From contig NZ_CP013444.1 in NCBI RefSeq assembly GCF_001718835.1, positions 1,488,001 through 1,552,000 of the forward strand: DNA of 64,000 nt, written 5' to 3'. Shown piece after piece: positions 49,816-60,498 of this stretch; positions within the stretch are counted from its first letter, which is position 1; each line of letters begins with the position of its first letter. The stretch is from Burkholderia cepacia (GTDB lineage: Bacteria > Pseudomonadota > Gammaproteobacteria > Burkholderiales > Burkholderiaceae). The translations under genes were made by a program, and so were the position numbers. The notes below the pieces were generated by a model. That model ran no database searches and was not told where the DNA came from. It was given only the letters and a program-made list of their open reading frames with translations.

Positions 49816-50349
49816 ACGACCTCCTTGCTGGCGGTTCAACTTCAACACCCAAGTGCTCGCGTCTAGCCGACCGCGTCTGGCCGACCGCGTCTGGCCGACC
49901 GCGTCAAAGTGTGTCCGTTGTCCGATTCAGAATGGCAGATATGCGTGCCAACGCAAGGTACAAAAACCCTGCGCATTGCATGGCGCCATCGCGTTTCTTC
50001 ACTGGAGGAGAAGGCGAAACGATTCAGGGAAGCGGGCTGGCCTGGAAGATTTTCCCCAATTGCATCGCAGGTCATTCATCCGACGAAAAAATCGCGCCGG
50101 TTCCCGGTATGATGCGCATCTCGCACGTGCCGATCGCCTGATCTTGATACCGCGTTCCGAAGAACGGCCTGTCCGGCGCGGCTCCATCCGGCGAGAAAGA
50201 ATTTGTAATAATGATTCTGTATACTTGTAATTTCTGAATCAGGCGCCGCCGATCGGCACATCGGCGGGCCGCCCATGCAGAACAACCAGATTCGCCGCCG
50301 TCCGGTCCGCCCGGCGCCGCGACACGCTATGCACCACCGCCAATAACTT
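49816..50349. other. 534-bp region upstream of mprF, no gene
   Basis: Between divergent genes. It contains a three-unit tandem repeat (49864-49905) and an AT-rich patch at about 50198-50240 with a good -10 (TATACT at 50220-50225) but no well-spaced -35. This patch also loosely resembles a Fur box (TAATAATGATTC). It is the likely mprF promoter area. Confidence 0.5.
49864..49905. repeat. Three 14-bp tandem repeats
   Basis: Unit T(A/G)GCCGACCGCGTC three times head to tail (49864-49877, 49878-49891, 49892-49905); only the second base of unit 1 differs. It sits just upstream of the 168-aa membrane protein gene. Confidence 0.9.
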
Positions 50350-52944
50350 ATGTCTTCCCGCCACCCTGGCTCACCCAGCCGTGCCGCGGCAATGTTCGGC
50401 CGCGTCTCGGCACTGCTGCGCAACGAGCGTGTGCTGTCGCCGCTGCTCGCGCTCGGCATCGGCCTGCTGCTGATCGTGGTTTTCCAGCACCTGTCGGAAT
50501 CCGTCGACTACCGGTCGGTGATCCGCCAGTTGCGTCACATGTCTGCCGGCGAATGGGGCGCATCGCTCGCGGCGACGGCCCTCAGCTATCTCGCGCTGGT
50601 CGCCCGCGACGCGGTCGGCCTGCGCTATGTCGCCGCGAAGGTGCCGCGCGTCGCGTTGTGGATCGGCGCGATCGCCGGGTCGGCGCTCGGTAACGCGACC
50701 GGCTTCGGCGCACTGACCGGCGGCGCGGTTCGCGCACGCGTGTACGGCGTGTCGGGCGTCACGCCCGCGCAGATCGGCCGGATGACGGTGTTCACGAGCG
50801 GCACGCTGGCGCTCGCCATGGTGTTGATGACGGCGGTCGGCATGGTCTGCGTGCCGGAGGCCCTCGCCGCGATGCTGCACGTCGCGCCCGGCGCGCTCAC
50901 CTGGGGCGGCGCCGTGCTGCTCGCGGTGATGGCGGTGATGGTCGCCGCGTGCGGGCGCGTCGCGCGTCCGGTCGTCACGCGCTTCAAGTGGCTGTCGTTC
51001 GACGTGCCGGCGCGGCGAGACCTCGTCGGGCAGGTCGTCTATGCGGTCCTCGACGTCGTCGCGGCCGGCCTGACGCTGTGGGTGCTGCTGCCGGCCGCGC
51101 CGGTCGGCTTCCCGACCTTCATCACGGTGTACGCCGCCGCGCTGCTGCTCGGGATGATCGGCCATACGCCGGGCGGGATCGGCGTGTTCGAAGCCGCGAT
51201 GGTCTTCACGCTCGGCCGCGAAGTGCCCCCGCACGCGATGGTCGCCGCGCTGATCGCGTATCGCGCAATCTATTTCGGCGTGCCGCTCGTGCTGTCGGCC
51301 GGCCTGCTGGCCGGTTTCGAGGGCCGTGCGCTGCGCCGCCGGCTCGTCACGCGGCAGGCCGTGCGCGTGTCGCAGCTCGCGCCGGTGTTCCTGAGCCTCG
51401 TGACGTTCGCGGTCGGTAGCATGCTGGTGATCTCGAGCGCGACGCCCGCGTTCTGGCACCGGATCGCGATCCTGCGCCACCTCGTGCCGCTGTGGGTGCT
51501 CGAAGGCTCGCAGGTGATCTGCAGCGTGCTCGGCGTCGCGCTGCTGTTCGTCGCGCGCGGGCTGCTGCGCCGCCTCGACGGTGCGTGGTGGATGACCTTC
51601 GCGCTGACGCTCGCAAGCCTCGCGCTGTCGCTCGCGAAAGGCCTCGCGTTCGTCGAGGCCGGCGTGCTCGGCACGCTGCTGGTGCTGCTGCTCGTCAGCC
51701 GCCGCCGCTTCAACCGCCATTCGTCGCTGCTCGCGGAGCGCTTCACGGTGAGCTGGTTCGTGTCGGTGGCGATGGTGCTGATGCTGGCCGTATGGGTGCT
51801 GTTCTTCGCGTTCCGCGACGTGCCGTACACGCGCGAGCTGTGGTCGCATTTCTCGTTCGATGCGCGTGCGCCGCGTGCGCTGCGCGCGACGCTCGCAGCC
51901 GGCGTGTTCGTCGCGCTTTTCGCGCTGTGGCAACTGCTGCGCCCGGCGCCCGGCCGTTTCGTGAAGCCCGCGGCGCAGGACCTGTCGGATGCCGAACGGA
52001 TCATCCGCGCGCAGGAATGCAGCGATGCGGGCCTCGCGCTGATGGGCGACAAGTCGTTCCTGTTCTCCGAATCGCGCCAGGCGTTCCTGATGTACGCGAA
52101 GTACGGCCGCACGTGGGCCGCGCTGCACGACCCGGTCGGGCCGCGCGAGGAATGGCCCGCGCTGATCGGCAAGTTCATCGCGCTCGCACACGCGCACAGC
52201 GGTCGTGCGGCGTTCTACCAGGTGCGCGCCAACGCGCTGCCGCTGTATCTCGACGCGGGGCTCACGCTGATGAAGCTCGGCGAGGAAGCGCATATCGCGC
52301 TCGACCAGTTCGACCTGAAGGGTTCGAACCGGTCGCACCTGCGCTACGCGCTGCGCCGTGGCGACAAGGATGCGCTGACGGTCGAGGTGATCGCACCGCC
52401 CGACGTGCCGGCCACGCTGCCGGCCTTGCGCGACATCTCCGACGGCTGGCTCGACAGCCGCGACGCGCGCGAGAAGAGCTTTTCGGTCGCCGCGTTCCAC
52501 GACGGCTATCTGGCGACGCAGTCGGTGATGCTCGTGCGGCAGGCCGACAAGCCGATCGCGTTCGTCACGTTCATGACGACGGACCTCAACACCGAGGCGA
52601 CGGTCGGCGTGATGCGGCACCTGCCGGAAGCATCGCCGTACGCGATGGAATATCTGTTTACGCAGCTCGCGCTGCATCTGAAGGAAGCGGGCTTCCGCAA
52701 GCTGAGCCTGGGCATCGCGCCGTTCTCGGGGATGGGGGCGGCGAAGATGCCGTCGCCGTGGCACCGGGTCGGCCTGATGGTCTGGCGCTTCGGCGGCCGC
52801 TTCTACAACTTCCGCGGCTTGCGCGCATTCAAGAGCAAGTTCGAACCGCACTGGGAGCCGCGTTATCTCGCGGCCTCGGGCTCGGTCGGCGTGTTCGTCA
52901 CGCTCGCGGACCTGTCATTGCTGGCTGGAGGTCGGCGTTCATGA
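50350..52944 (+). CDS. mprF: Bifunctional lysylphosphatidylglycerol synthetase/flippase
   Basis: An 864-aa inner-membrane protein. About 14 helices in the first ~540 residues form the flippase part (including TPGGIGVFEAAMVFTLGRE, the conserved UPF0104-type motif). The cytosolic C-terminal ~300 residues form the aminoacyl transferase (DUF2156): FLFSESRQAFLMYAKYGRTW, then FVTFMTTD and SLGIAPFSGMG. It adds lysine or another amino acid to phosphatidylglycerol and moves the product outward, lowering surface charge and raising resistance to cationic peptides and acid. Overlaps acvB by four bases. Confidence 0.92.
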   Translation: MSSRHPGSPSRAAAMFGRVSALLRNERVLSPLLALGIGLLLIVVFQHLSESVDYRSVIRQLRHMSAGEWGASLAATALSYLALVARDAVGLRYVAAKVPRVALWIGAIAGSALGNATGFGALTGGAVRARVYGVSGVTPAQIGRMTVFTSGTLALAMVLMTAVGMVCVPEALAAMLHVAPGALTWGGAVLLAVMAVMVAACGRVARPVVTRFKWLSFDVPARRDLVGQVVYAVLDVVAAGLTLWVLLPAAPVGFPTFITVYAAALLLGMIGHTPGGIGVFEAAMVFTLGREVPPHAMVAALIAYRAIYFGVPLVLSAGLLAGFEGRALRRRLVTRQAVRVSQLAPVFLSLVTFAVGSMLVISSATPAFWHRIAILRHLVPLWVLEGSQVICSVLGVALLFVARGLLRRLDGAWWMTFALTLASLALSLAKGLAFVEAGVLGTLLVLLLVSRRRFNRHSSLLAERFTVSWFVSVAMVLMLAVWVLFFAFRDVPYTRELWSHFSFDARAPRALRATLAAGVFVALFALWQLLRPAPGRFVKPAAQDLSDAERIIRAQECSDAGLALMGDKSFLFSESRQAFLMYAKYGRTWAALHDPVGPREEWPALIGKFIALAHAHSGRAAFYQVRANALPLYLDAGLTLMKLGEEAHIALDQFDLKGSNRSHLRYALRRGDKDALTVEVIAPPDVPATLPALRDISDGWLDSRDAREKSFSVAAFHDGYLATQSVMLVRQADKPIAFVTFMTTDLNTEATVGVMRHLPEASPYAMEYLFTQLALHLKEAGFRKLSLGIAPFSGMGAAKMPSPWHRVGLMVWRFGGRFYNFRGLRAFKSKFEPHWEPRYLAASGSVGVFVTLADLSLLAGGRRS

Positions 52945-54221
52945 TGTTGAAGAAGGGAATCGCGCGGGCGGCAGCCGCCTGCGCGGGAATGATGCTGGCC
53001 GGCGCCGCGTGCGCCGCGCAGCCGGCCGCGGTGAAGGCCGAAACCGTATCGGGCGGCCGCTACGGGCCCGTCACCGTAACCAAACCCGGCGGGCCGCTGC
53101 GCGGCTTCGTCGTGCTGTTCTCGCGCGAGGCCGGCTGGAATGCGGCCGACCAGCAGGCCGCCGATGCGCTCGCGAAAGCCGGTGCGATGACGGTCGGCGT
53201 CGATTCGGAGCGTTACGCGATGAATCTCGCCGCGAAGCAGGAGACCTGCCACCACCTCGACGGCGACGCCGAAGCGGTCAGCCACCAGCTCGAACGCCTC
53301 GCGCAATCGTCGCGCTATTTCACGCCGATCGTCGCGGGCGTGGGCCAGGGCGGCGCGATCGCGAAGCAGATCCTGTCGATGGCGCCGGAGAACACGATCG
53401 CCGGCGTCGTATCGGTCGGTCCGGCGGCCACGCTCGATCCGCGCTTCAAGCCGTGCCCGCCCGATCCGACGATCGTGCGCCGCGCGATGCCGGGCTTCGT
53501 CGAAACGGCGGCCGTGGGCGATTCCGCGAAGCTCGTGTCGCTCGTCACGTCGCATCTGCGGGACACCACCGGCGGCGACGAACTTGACGTGTCGGATTTG
53601 CCGCTCGTCGAGCTGCCGGCCAAGGGCGGCAACGGCCAGCTCGCGATCGTGATCTCGGGCGACGGCGGCTGGCGCGATCTCGACAAGACGATCGCCGAGG
53701 CGCTGCAGCGCGACGGCGTGTCGGTGGTCGGCATCGACAGCCTGCGCTATTTCTGGAGCGAGAAGCCGCCGGCGCAGGTGAGCCGCGATCTCGCGCGCGT
53801 GATGCGCACCTACATGGCGCGCTGGCATGCGAATCGCGTGGCGCTGGTCGGCTACTCGTTCGGCGCCGACGTGATGCCGTTCGCGTACAACCGGCTGCCG
53901 GCCGACCTGCGCGACAAGGTCGCCGTGATGTCGCTGCTCGGCTTCGCGCCGGCCGCCGATTTCCAGATCCGCGTGACGGGCTGGCTCGGCATGCCCGCGA
54001 GCGACAAGGCGCTGAAGGTTGCGCCGGAAATCGCGAAGGTGCCGCCGCAGCTCGTGCAGTGCTTCTATGGCGCGGAAGAGAAGGACACGATGTGTCCGGT
54101 GCTTGCGAACACCGGCATCCAGGTGATCAAGACGCAGGGCGATCACCACTTCGGCCGCGACTACATCGCGCTCGAGAAGAAGATTCTCGCGGCGTTCAAG
54201 AAGCAGGTGGCGGGCAACTGA
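52941..54221 (+). CDS. acvB: AcvB/VirJ-family periplasmic protein
   Basis: A 426-aa secreted protein; residues 1-27 are a signal peptide (ACAGMMLAGAACAAQ). Two VirJ-type alpha/beta-hydrolase-like halves follow. The second has VISGDGGWRDLDKTIAEAL and the nucleophile elbow GYSFGAD, with a His in GDHHFGRDY near the C-terminus. In Agrobacterium AcvB removes lysyl-phosphatidylglycerol made by the MprF homologue LpiA; the four-base overlap with mprF here supports the same synthesis/turnover pairing. The ATG at 52941 or the next codon could be the start. Confidence 0.87.
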   Translation: MMLKKGIARAAAACAGMMLAGAACAAQPAAVKAETVSGGRYGPVTVTKPGGPLRGFVVLFSREAGWNAADQQAADALAKAGAMTVGVDSERYAMNLAAKQETCHHLDGDAEAVSHQLERLAQSSRYFTPIVAGVGQGGAIAKQILSMAPENTIAGVVSVGPAATLDPRFKPCPPDPTIVRRAMPGFVETAAVGDSAKLVSLVTSHLRDTTGGDELDVSDLPLVELPAKGGNGQLAIVISGDGGWRDLDKTIAEALQRDGVSVVGIDSLRYFWSEKPPAQVSRDLARVMRTYMARWHANRVALVGYSFGADVMPFAYNRLPADLRDKVAVMSLLGFAPAADFQIRVTGWLGMPASDKALKVAPEIAKVPPQLVQCFYGAEEKDTMCPVLANTGIQVIKTQGDHHFGRDYIALEKKILAAFKKQVAGN

Positions 54222-54232
54222 GCGCTTGCCAT

Positions 54233-54262
54233 GCCGGCGGGACGCGTGCGCGTTTCGCCGGC
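54233..54262. terminator. Hairpin between convergent genes
   Basis: GCCGGCG (54233-54239) and CGCCGGC (54256-54262) form a 7-bp stem with a 16-nt loop just after acvB. There is no proper T-tract, so it is at most a weak or Rho-assisted terminator. Confidence 0.4.
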
Positions 54263-54284
54263 CGTCGTTCGGGAGCGGGGCGCG

Positions 54285-55694
54285 CTAGAGCGCCGGGTCG
54301 AGCGGCGTGATCCGGGCCAGCATCAACGTGTACTCTTCCGCCGCGATCTGGCGGAATTTCATTTTCACGACGGCTTCCGCCTGCTCCTGCGGCAACGCCG
54401 GGTCGGCTTTGGCAAACAGCAGGGTGGCCGCTGCCGCGACGATGGCTTCGGGGGTATCGAGCCGCGGCACCTGGGGCGGCGGCTCGGCCGGCGTGCCAGG
54501 CTGCGGCGTGCCGTTGAGCGCCTGCACGAGCAGATAGATCGGCACGACGTCCGCCAGGCCGATCGGCAGCAAGTTCGACGCTTTCGGACCGAAATGCCGG
54601 CGCACGATCGCTTGCGAGCCGAGCCGCAGCGTGAAGCGAAACGGAAATCCGGTGCGGATCGACAGCGTGACGGGATCGGCCGCGGCCATCTGCTCGATCG
54701 ACGTGATGCCTTCCGCGTGCAGCGAGGCTGTCACGGACTTCGTGACGCCGCTCAGGTTGAGCAGTTCGTCCGGCGGGTCTTCTTTCTTTTCAAGCTCGGT
54801 CACGTTTTTCGCGGCGAGCCGGCGAACCGTCTTCATGATCTGGTCGACCGGCAGGATCGTCAGCGTGAACGCGACCACGACATGCGGCGAGCTGCCGGCC
54901 GACGGCGCATATTCCGCGACGAGCGCGAGCGGGATCGCGAGGAAAAGCCGCAGCGAATACCAGTACACGTCGGATGCGTTGAGTGCGCGCCGCCGGATGC
55001 TCAGTACCGAATCGCTGACGACGAACATCAGCGCGCCGGCGATCGCCGAGACGATCAGCGGGGCGCTGAGTCCGAACACGCAGGTCGCCTGGTCCGACGA
55101 CGCGCACGCCCCCTGCGTACACAGCCACGTCGCGATCGCCGTGATCGCATACGTCACCGCCAGCAGAATGAGAAACGGCGGTGCGAAGGCCCACAGGCCG
55201 TACTGCTCGTGATAGATGTTCGCGAACAGGCGATCGCCCAGCGCCGGCCAGTATTCCGAGAATCTGTTCCAGCGGTCCGCATTGCCGACCACCGTCGGCG
55301 TCTTGCGTTCCTGTTGCTCGGCGAACTGGATCGTCTGCAGCAGCCACTTCGACCAGAAACGCTTGAGGTAGGCATCGAGCGCGTCGTTCTTGAGGCTGTT
55401 CTGGAATTCGTCATAGCGCGCGTACCAGCCGAGGCACAGGAATGCAATCAGCGGCATGCCCACCAGTACGGTCGAGATCGCGCTGACCAGGATGATCGTG
55501 CCCGGCAGCCGCTCCCAGATGTTCCCCTCGGAAACCGGCTGATTGATCGCATGCGTCGCGATCAACGCACCTGCCGCGTTGATGAGAAGCAGGTAGATGA
55601 CCAATGAAACGGCGCGGCCACGCGCCGTCCAGTGACGCATTTGCACCGGTGGCCGCATCGGCGGCCGTGCTTCGAACGGGTTCGAGTTATCCAT
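54285..55694 (-). CDS. Multi-pass membrane protein of unknown function
   Basis: A 469-aa protein with about six membrane helices: two near the N-terminus (VSLVIYLLLINAAGALIATH; IILVSAISTVLVGMPLIAFL), and others around residues 175-285. A cytosolic C-terminal region includes a helix-hairpin-like segment (LNLSGVTKSVTASLHAEGIT) reminiscent of small DNA/protein-interaction motifs. The start MDNSNPFEARP at 55694 is chosen over a longer Arg-rich frame. No known family. It stands alone between two non-coding stretches. Confidence 0.7.
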   Translation of the reverse strand: MDNSNPFEARPPMRPPVQMRHWTARGRAVSLVIYLLLINAAGALIATHAINQPVSEGNIWERLPGTIILVSAISTVLVGMPLIAFLCLGWYARYDEFQNSLKNDALDAYLKRFWSKWLLQTIQFAEQQERKTPTVVGNADRWNRFSEYWPALGDRLFANIYHEQYGLWAFAPPFLILLAVTYAITAIATWLCTQGACASSDQATCVFGLSAPLIVSAIAGALMFVVSDSVLSIRRRALNASDVYWYSLRLFLAIPLALVAEYAPSAGSSPHVVVAFTLTILPVDQIMKTVRRLAAKNVTELEKKEDPPDELLNLSGVTKSVTASLHAEGITSIEQMAAADPVTLSIRTGFPFRFTLRLGSQAIVRRHFGPKASNLLPIGLADVVPIYLLVQALNGTPQPGTPAEPPPQVPRLDTPEAIVAAAATLLFAKADPALPQEQAEAVVKMKFRQIAAEEYTLMLARITPLDPAL

Positions 55695-56142
55695 ATGCAA
55701 GCTCGCGAGTGATCGCGCCTGCTTTCGCGCGCGGTCCGCGTGCGGAAGGCGGGCAAAAGTCACGCACCGACGGCGATCGGCGGGACGCGTTGCTTTGCTT
55801 CGATGGCGCGAATCAGGAACGAGGCAGCGGGATCAGCCTGACGGGGCGAGCAGATGCGATACGCGCACGCGCGATCCGTCTCGGAGCGGAGCGTATGCGG
55901 CAGTGTTCGATACGCCGAGAGACGATGACTTGTCCATGGCGGGTCCCCTCGGTGGAATGAATTTGTAAGACGTGGTTGTCGTGGCGGCCATTCGTGCGAC
56001 AGGCGCTGCGCATTTGATCCGTAGAGTCAAGCTAGGTCACACAGCCGAAATGTCAAGCAATGCAAGGATAGAGCGCGGGATTGCGCGGATATTGCCGGGT
56101 AATGAGCGGGCTGGCCTGACGAATGCTTGTATGGCGTGTCGG
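55695..56142. other. 448-bp intergenic region, no gene seen
   Basis: Holds the upstream region of the membrane protein gene and the 3' flank of the DUF934 gene. Short frames here lack coding character. The section 55960-56110 is AT-richer and could contain a promoter, but no clear -35/-10 pair was found. Confidence 0.45.
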
Positions 56143-56570
56143 CTAATCGTTCGGCATGCCGTTCCGGCGCGAATTCGGCGCTGCCGATCGCACATCCCGC
56201 TGATAGAACCCGGAAAAACGCTCGAGCTGACGCCGCGCATCTTCCGGATCGGCGTCCGCGCCCAGCACCGCGCTCGAAAACCCGGTGCGCTCCATCAGCA
56301 GCAACTGGTCGACCAGCACGTCGCCGGTCGCGCGCAGGTCGCCGGCGAAGCCGTAGCGCTTGCGCAGCAGGTACGCCTGGCTATACGCACGGCCATCGGT
56401 GAACGACGGAAACTGCAGGTCGATGCGCGCGGCCTGCGCGATTTGCGCGGCATGCGGTTCGAGCTCGTCGTCGTTCGCGATCGTCAGCGTCGCGTCGCGC
56501 GTTTCGTCATCGTGTTCGACCGGCGTCAGCAGCCGGATGCGCCGGGGTTCGTTCATTTGCCGTGTGTTCG

Positions 56571-56574
<4 letters not shown>
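56143..56574 (-). CDS. DUF934 domain protein, sulfite/nitrite reductase partner
   Basis: A 143-aa protein of the DUF934 family, which regularly accompanies CysI-type sulfite reductases in proteobacteria; its role is not settled (assembly or electron transfer). Family segments are IDLQFPSFTDGRAYSQAYLLR, GDLRATGDVLVDQLLLMERT and the F-x-x-F-Y-Q-R-D end. Its ATG at 56574 overlaps the reductase stop by four bases, showing translational coupling. Confidence 0.85.
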
Positions 56575-58355
<1,781 letters not shown>

Positions 58356-58519
58356 TGACGTCGGATGCGTGGAAAGCGGCGATGCACGGGCGCTCGCCGC
58401 TTGTTGGGGAAGGCGCGACGGGCGTTGCGCGACGGAAAGACAGGGTAGGGAAGGCGGGGCGGGCGAACAAGCAGCAGATGCGGGTGCAATCTGCGCAGCA
58501 GATGATGATGGCGGCGCGC

Positions 58520-59941
58520 TCAACCCGCCTTGCGCACCGCCGGCTCCCCCACCAGTTCGCCGAGCACGCGGATCGCGCGTTCGATGTCGCGGCTCCACGG
58601 ATGGCCGAAGTTCACGCGCACGCAACGTTCGAAACCATGCGCGGCCGAAAACAGCGGCCCCGGCGCGAAACTGATCCCGCGAGCGATCGCCTGGCGATGC
58701 AGTTCCATCGCGTCGATCGCGTCGGGAAACGCGAGCCACAGAAAATAGCCGCCTTCGGGCCGTACCCACTCGACGCCGGCCGGCAGCCAGCGCCGCAGCG
58801 CGTCGTCCATCCGGTCGAGCTGCGTGTGCAGCGCGCCGCGCAGCTTGCGCAAGTGCCGGTCGTAGCCGCCGTGCTCGAGATAGTTCGCGATGCCGGCCTG
58901 CGCGGGAATGCTGGCCGACAGCGTCGTCATCAGCTTGAGCCGCTGCACCTTCTCCGCGAACCGGCCGGCGGCGGCCCAGCCGATCCGGTAGCCGGGCGCG
59001 AGCGTCTTCGAGAACGAACTGCAGTGCATCACGAGTCCGTGCCGGTCGAACGCGCGCGCGGGCAGCGGATAGTCGGGGCCGAAATGCAGCTCGCCGTACA
59101 CGTCGTCCTCGATCAGCGGCACGTCGCGCGCGGCGAGCAATTCGACGAGCGCGCGCTTTTTTTCGGCGGGCAGCGTGACGCCGGTCGGATTCTGGAAATT
59201 GGTCATGAACCAGCACGCGCGAATGTCGTGCCGGTCGAGCGCGATCGCGAGCGCATCGAGATCGAGGCCCGTGCGCGGATCGACGGGAATCTCGACCGCG
59301 CGCAGGTCGAGCCGTTCGATGGCCTGCAGCGCCGCATAGAAGCCGGGCGCTTCGACGGCCACGACGTCGCCGGGCCGCGTGACGGCCATCAGGCACAGGT
59401 TCAGCGCTTCGAGCGCGCCGTTCGTGACGACGATCTCGTCGATGGGCTGCGAGATGCCCGTCGCGAGATAGCGCCGGGCGATCTGCTGGCGCAGCGCCTC
59501 GTTGCCGGGCGGCAGGTCGACGACCGTGCTCCACGGGCTGACGAGCCGCGTGGCCTGCGCGAGCGATTTCGCGAGGCGCGGCAGCGGAAACAGTTGGGGC
59601 GACGGGAACGCGGAGCCGAGCGGCACGATGCCGGGCTGCGTGGCCGCGTCGAGGACGGAGAATACGAGGCTGCTGATGTCGACCTTGCGCGTCGCGGCGG
59701 CGCGGGGGGCGCGCCGCTTCGCGCTCGGGCTGGCGCCCGGCGCGACGTAGTAGCCCGAGCGTTCACGCGCGCGGATCAGCCCCCACTGTTCGAGCAGATA
59801 GTACGCGCGAAACACCGTCGACTGGCTCACGCCGTGCTGCGCGATGATCTGCCGCAGCGACGGCAGGCGCGTGCCGGTGGCGAGGTTGCCGTTGCGGATG
59901 TCGTCGGCGATCGTGTGGGCGAGGGTTTCGTAGCGTTTCAT
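58520..59941 (-). CDS. MocR-type regulator (GntR HTH fused to aminotransferase-like domain)
   Basis: A 473-aa PLP-dependent transcription factor. Residues ~1-75 are a GntR winged helix (LAHTIADDIRNGNLATGTRL, SLRQIIAQHGVSQSTVFRAY). Residues ~110-470 form a fold-type I aminotransferase domain with the PLP lysine in SSFSKTLAPGYRIGW and the Asp in IEDDVYGELHF. It lies 164 bp upstream of the sulfite reductase gene on the same strand; in sulfur or amino-acid metabolism such regulators often sense an amino acid or PLP. Control of the reductase is possible but unproven. The start MKRYETLAH at 59941 is preferred over one 15 codons earlier. Confidence 0.88.
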   Translation of the reverse strand: MKRYETLAHTIADDIRNGNLATGTRLPSLRQIIAQHGVSQSTVFRAYYLLEQWGLIRARERSGYYVAPGASPSAKRRAPRAAATRKVDISSLVFSVLDAATQPGIVPLGSAFPSPQLFPLPRLAKSLAQATRLVSPWSTVVDLPPGNEALRQQIARRYLATGISQPIDEIVVTNGALEALNLCLMAVTRPGDVVAVEAPGFYAALQAIERLDLRAVEIPVDPRTGLDLDALAIALDRHDIRACWFMTNFQNPTGVTLPAEKKRALVELLAARDVPLIEDDVYGELHFGPDYPLPARAFDRHGLVMHCSSFSKTLAPGYRIGWAAAGRFAEKVQRLKLMTTLSASIPAQAGIANYLEHGGYDRHLRKLRGALHTQLDRMDDALRRWLPAGVEWVRPEGGYFLWLAFPDAIDAMELHRQAIARGISFAPGPLFSAAHGFERCVRVNFGHPWSRDIERAIRVLGELVGEPAVRKAG

Positions 59942-60498
59942 CGAACAGGACAGGAGCCGGGTGCGGCAAGCGGGCTCATTGTCCAATGGCTGTTGGCAAA
60001 AGGAAAGCTTGTCGGGCTGCCGGCCATGCGTTCAGGCCGCGCTCGGCTCGGCTGATCGCCGATTTCATCTGCGCATCGCCGAGTTCACTGGTGATACGGT
60101 GAATACGGTACTGCTGCACATGGTCACCGCGATGCGCGCGCATCTGTCGCGCGTGATCGACGAGTTCACGCAGGCGTGGCGCTGAGTTTGGCTTGCGTGC
60201 GGGGGAGGATTGCCTCGCAACTAGCGTCAATTCGCGCACGCACTGCCGATTGATATGTTGATAGGAAGGATGCGATCCGCGTGAATCCCGCACGCAATTG
60301 TCCCAGCCAATTGTGATTCGCTTGCGGGCACAACGAATCAGGATATCGAATTAAGTCCGTATCGCGAATCATTCCATTTTCCCGGAAATAAACCGTAAAA
60401 ATGAATGCGCATGCGGCGAGTGCTTATTGCGTGGGGATTCTTTTTATGGTCTTGTAGCAAGCTCAAGCTATCGCATCGACTCGAAAAAGGACAGTCGA
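59942..60498. other. 557-bp intergenic region with a regulator gene fragment
   Basis: Contains the GntR/FCD remnant (60048-60185). From about 60340 it is AT-rich and probably carries the promoter for the binding-protein gene at 60499, but no exact -35/-10 pair stood out. Confidence 0.5.
60048..60185 (+). pseudogene. C-terminal remnant of a GntR-FCD family regulator
   Basis: The frame ending at 60185 reads ADRRFHLRIAEFTGDTVNTV then LLHMVTAMRAHLSRVIDEFT, which resembles the end of an FCD effector domain (D-x-x-F-H-x-x-I-A-x-x-x-G-N-x-x-L). No matching N-terminus, DNA-binding domain or start is present. It is probably the leftover of a deleted regulator. Confidence 0.5.

Noticed and set aside
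50371..52851. 826-codon minus-strand open frame over mprF
   Set aside because: Shadow frame; the plus-strand product matches MprF from end to end.
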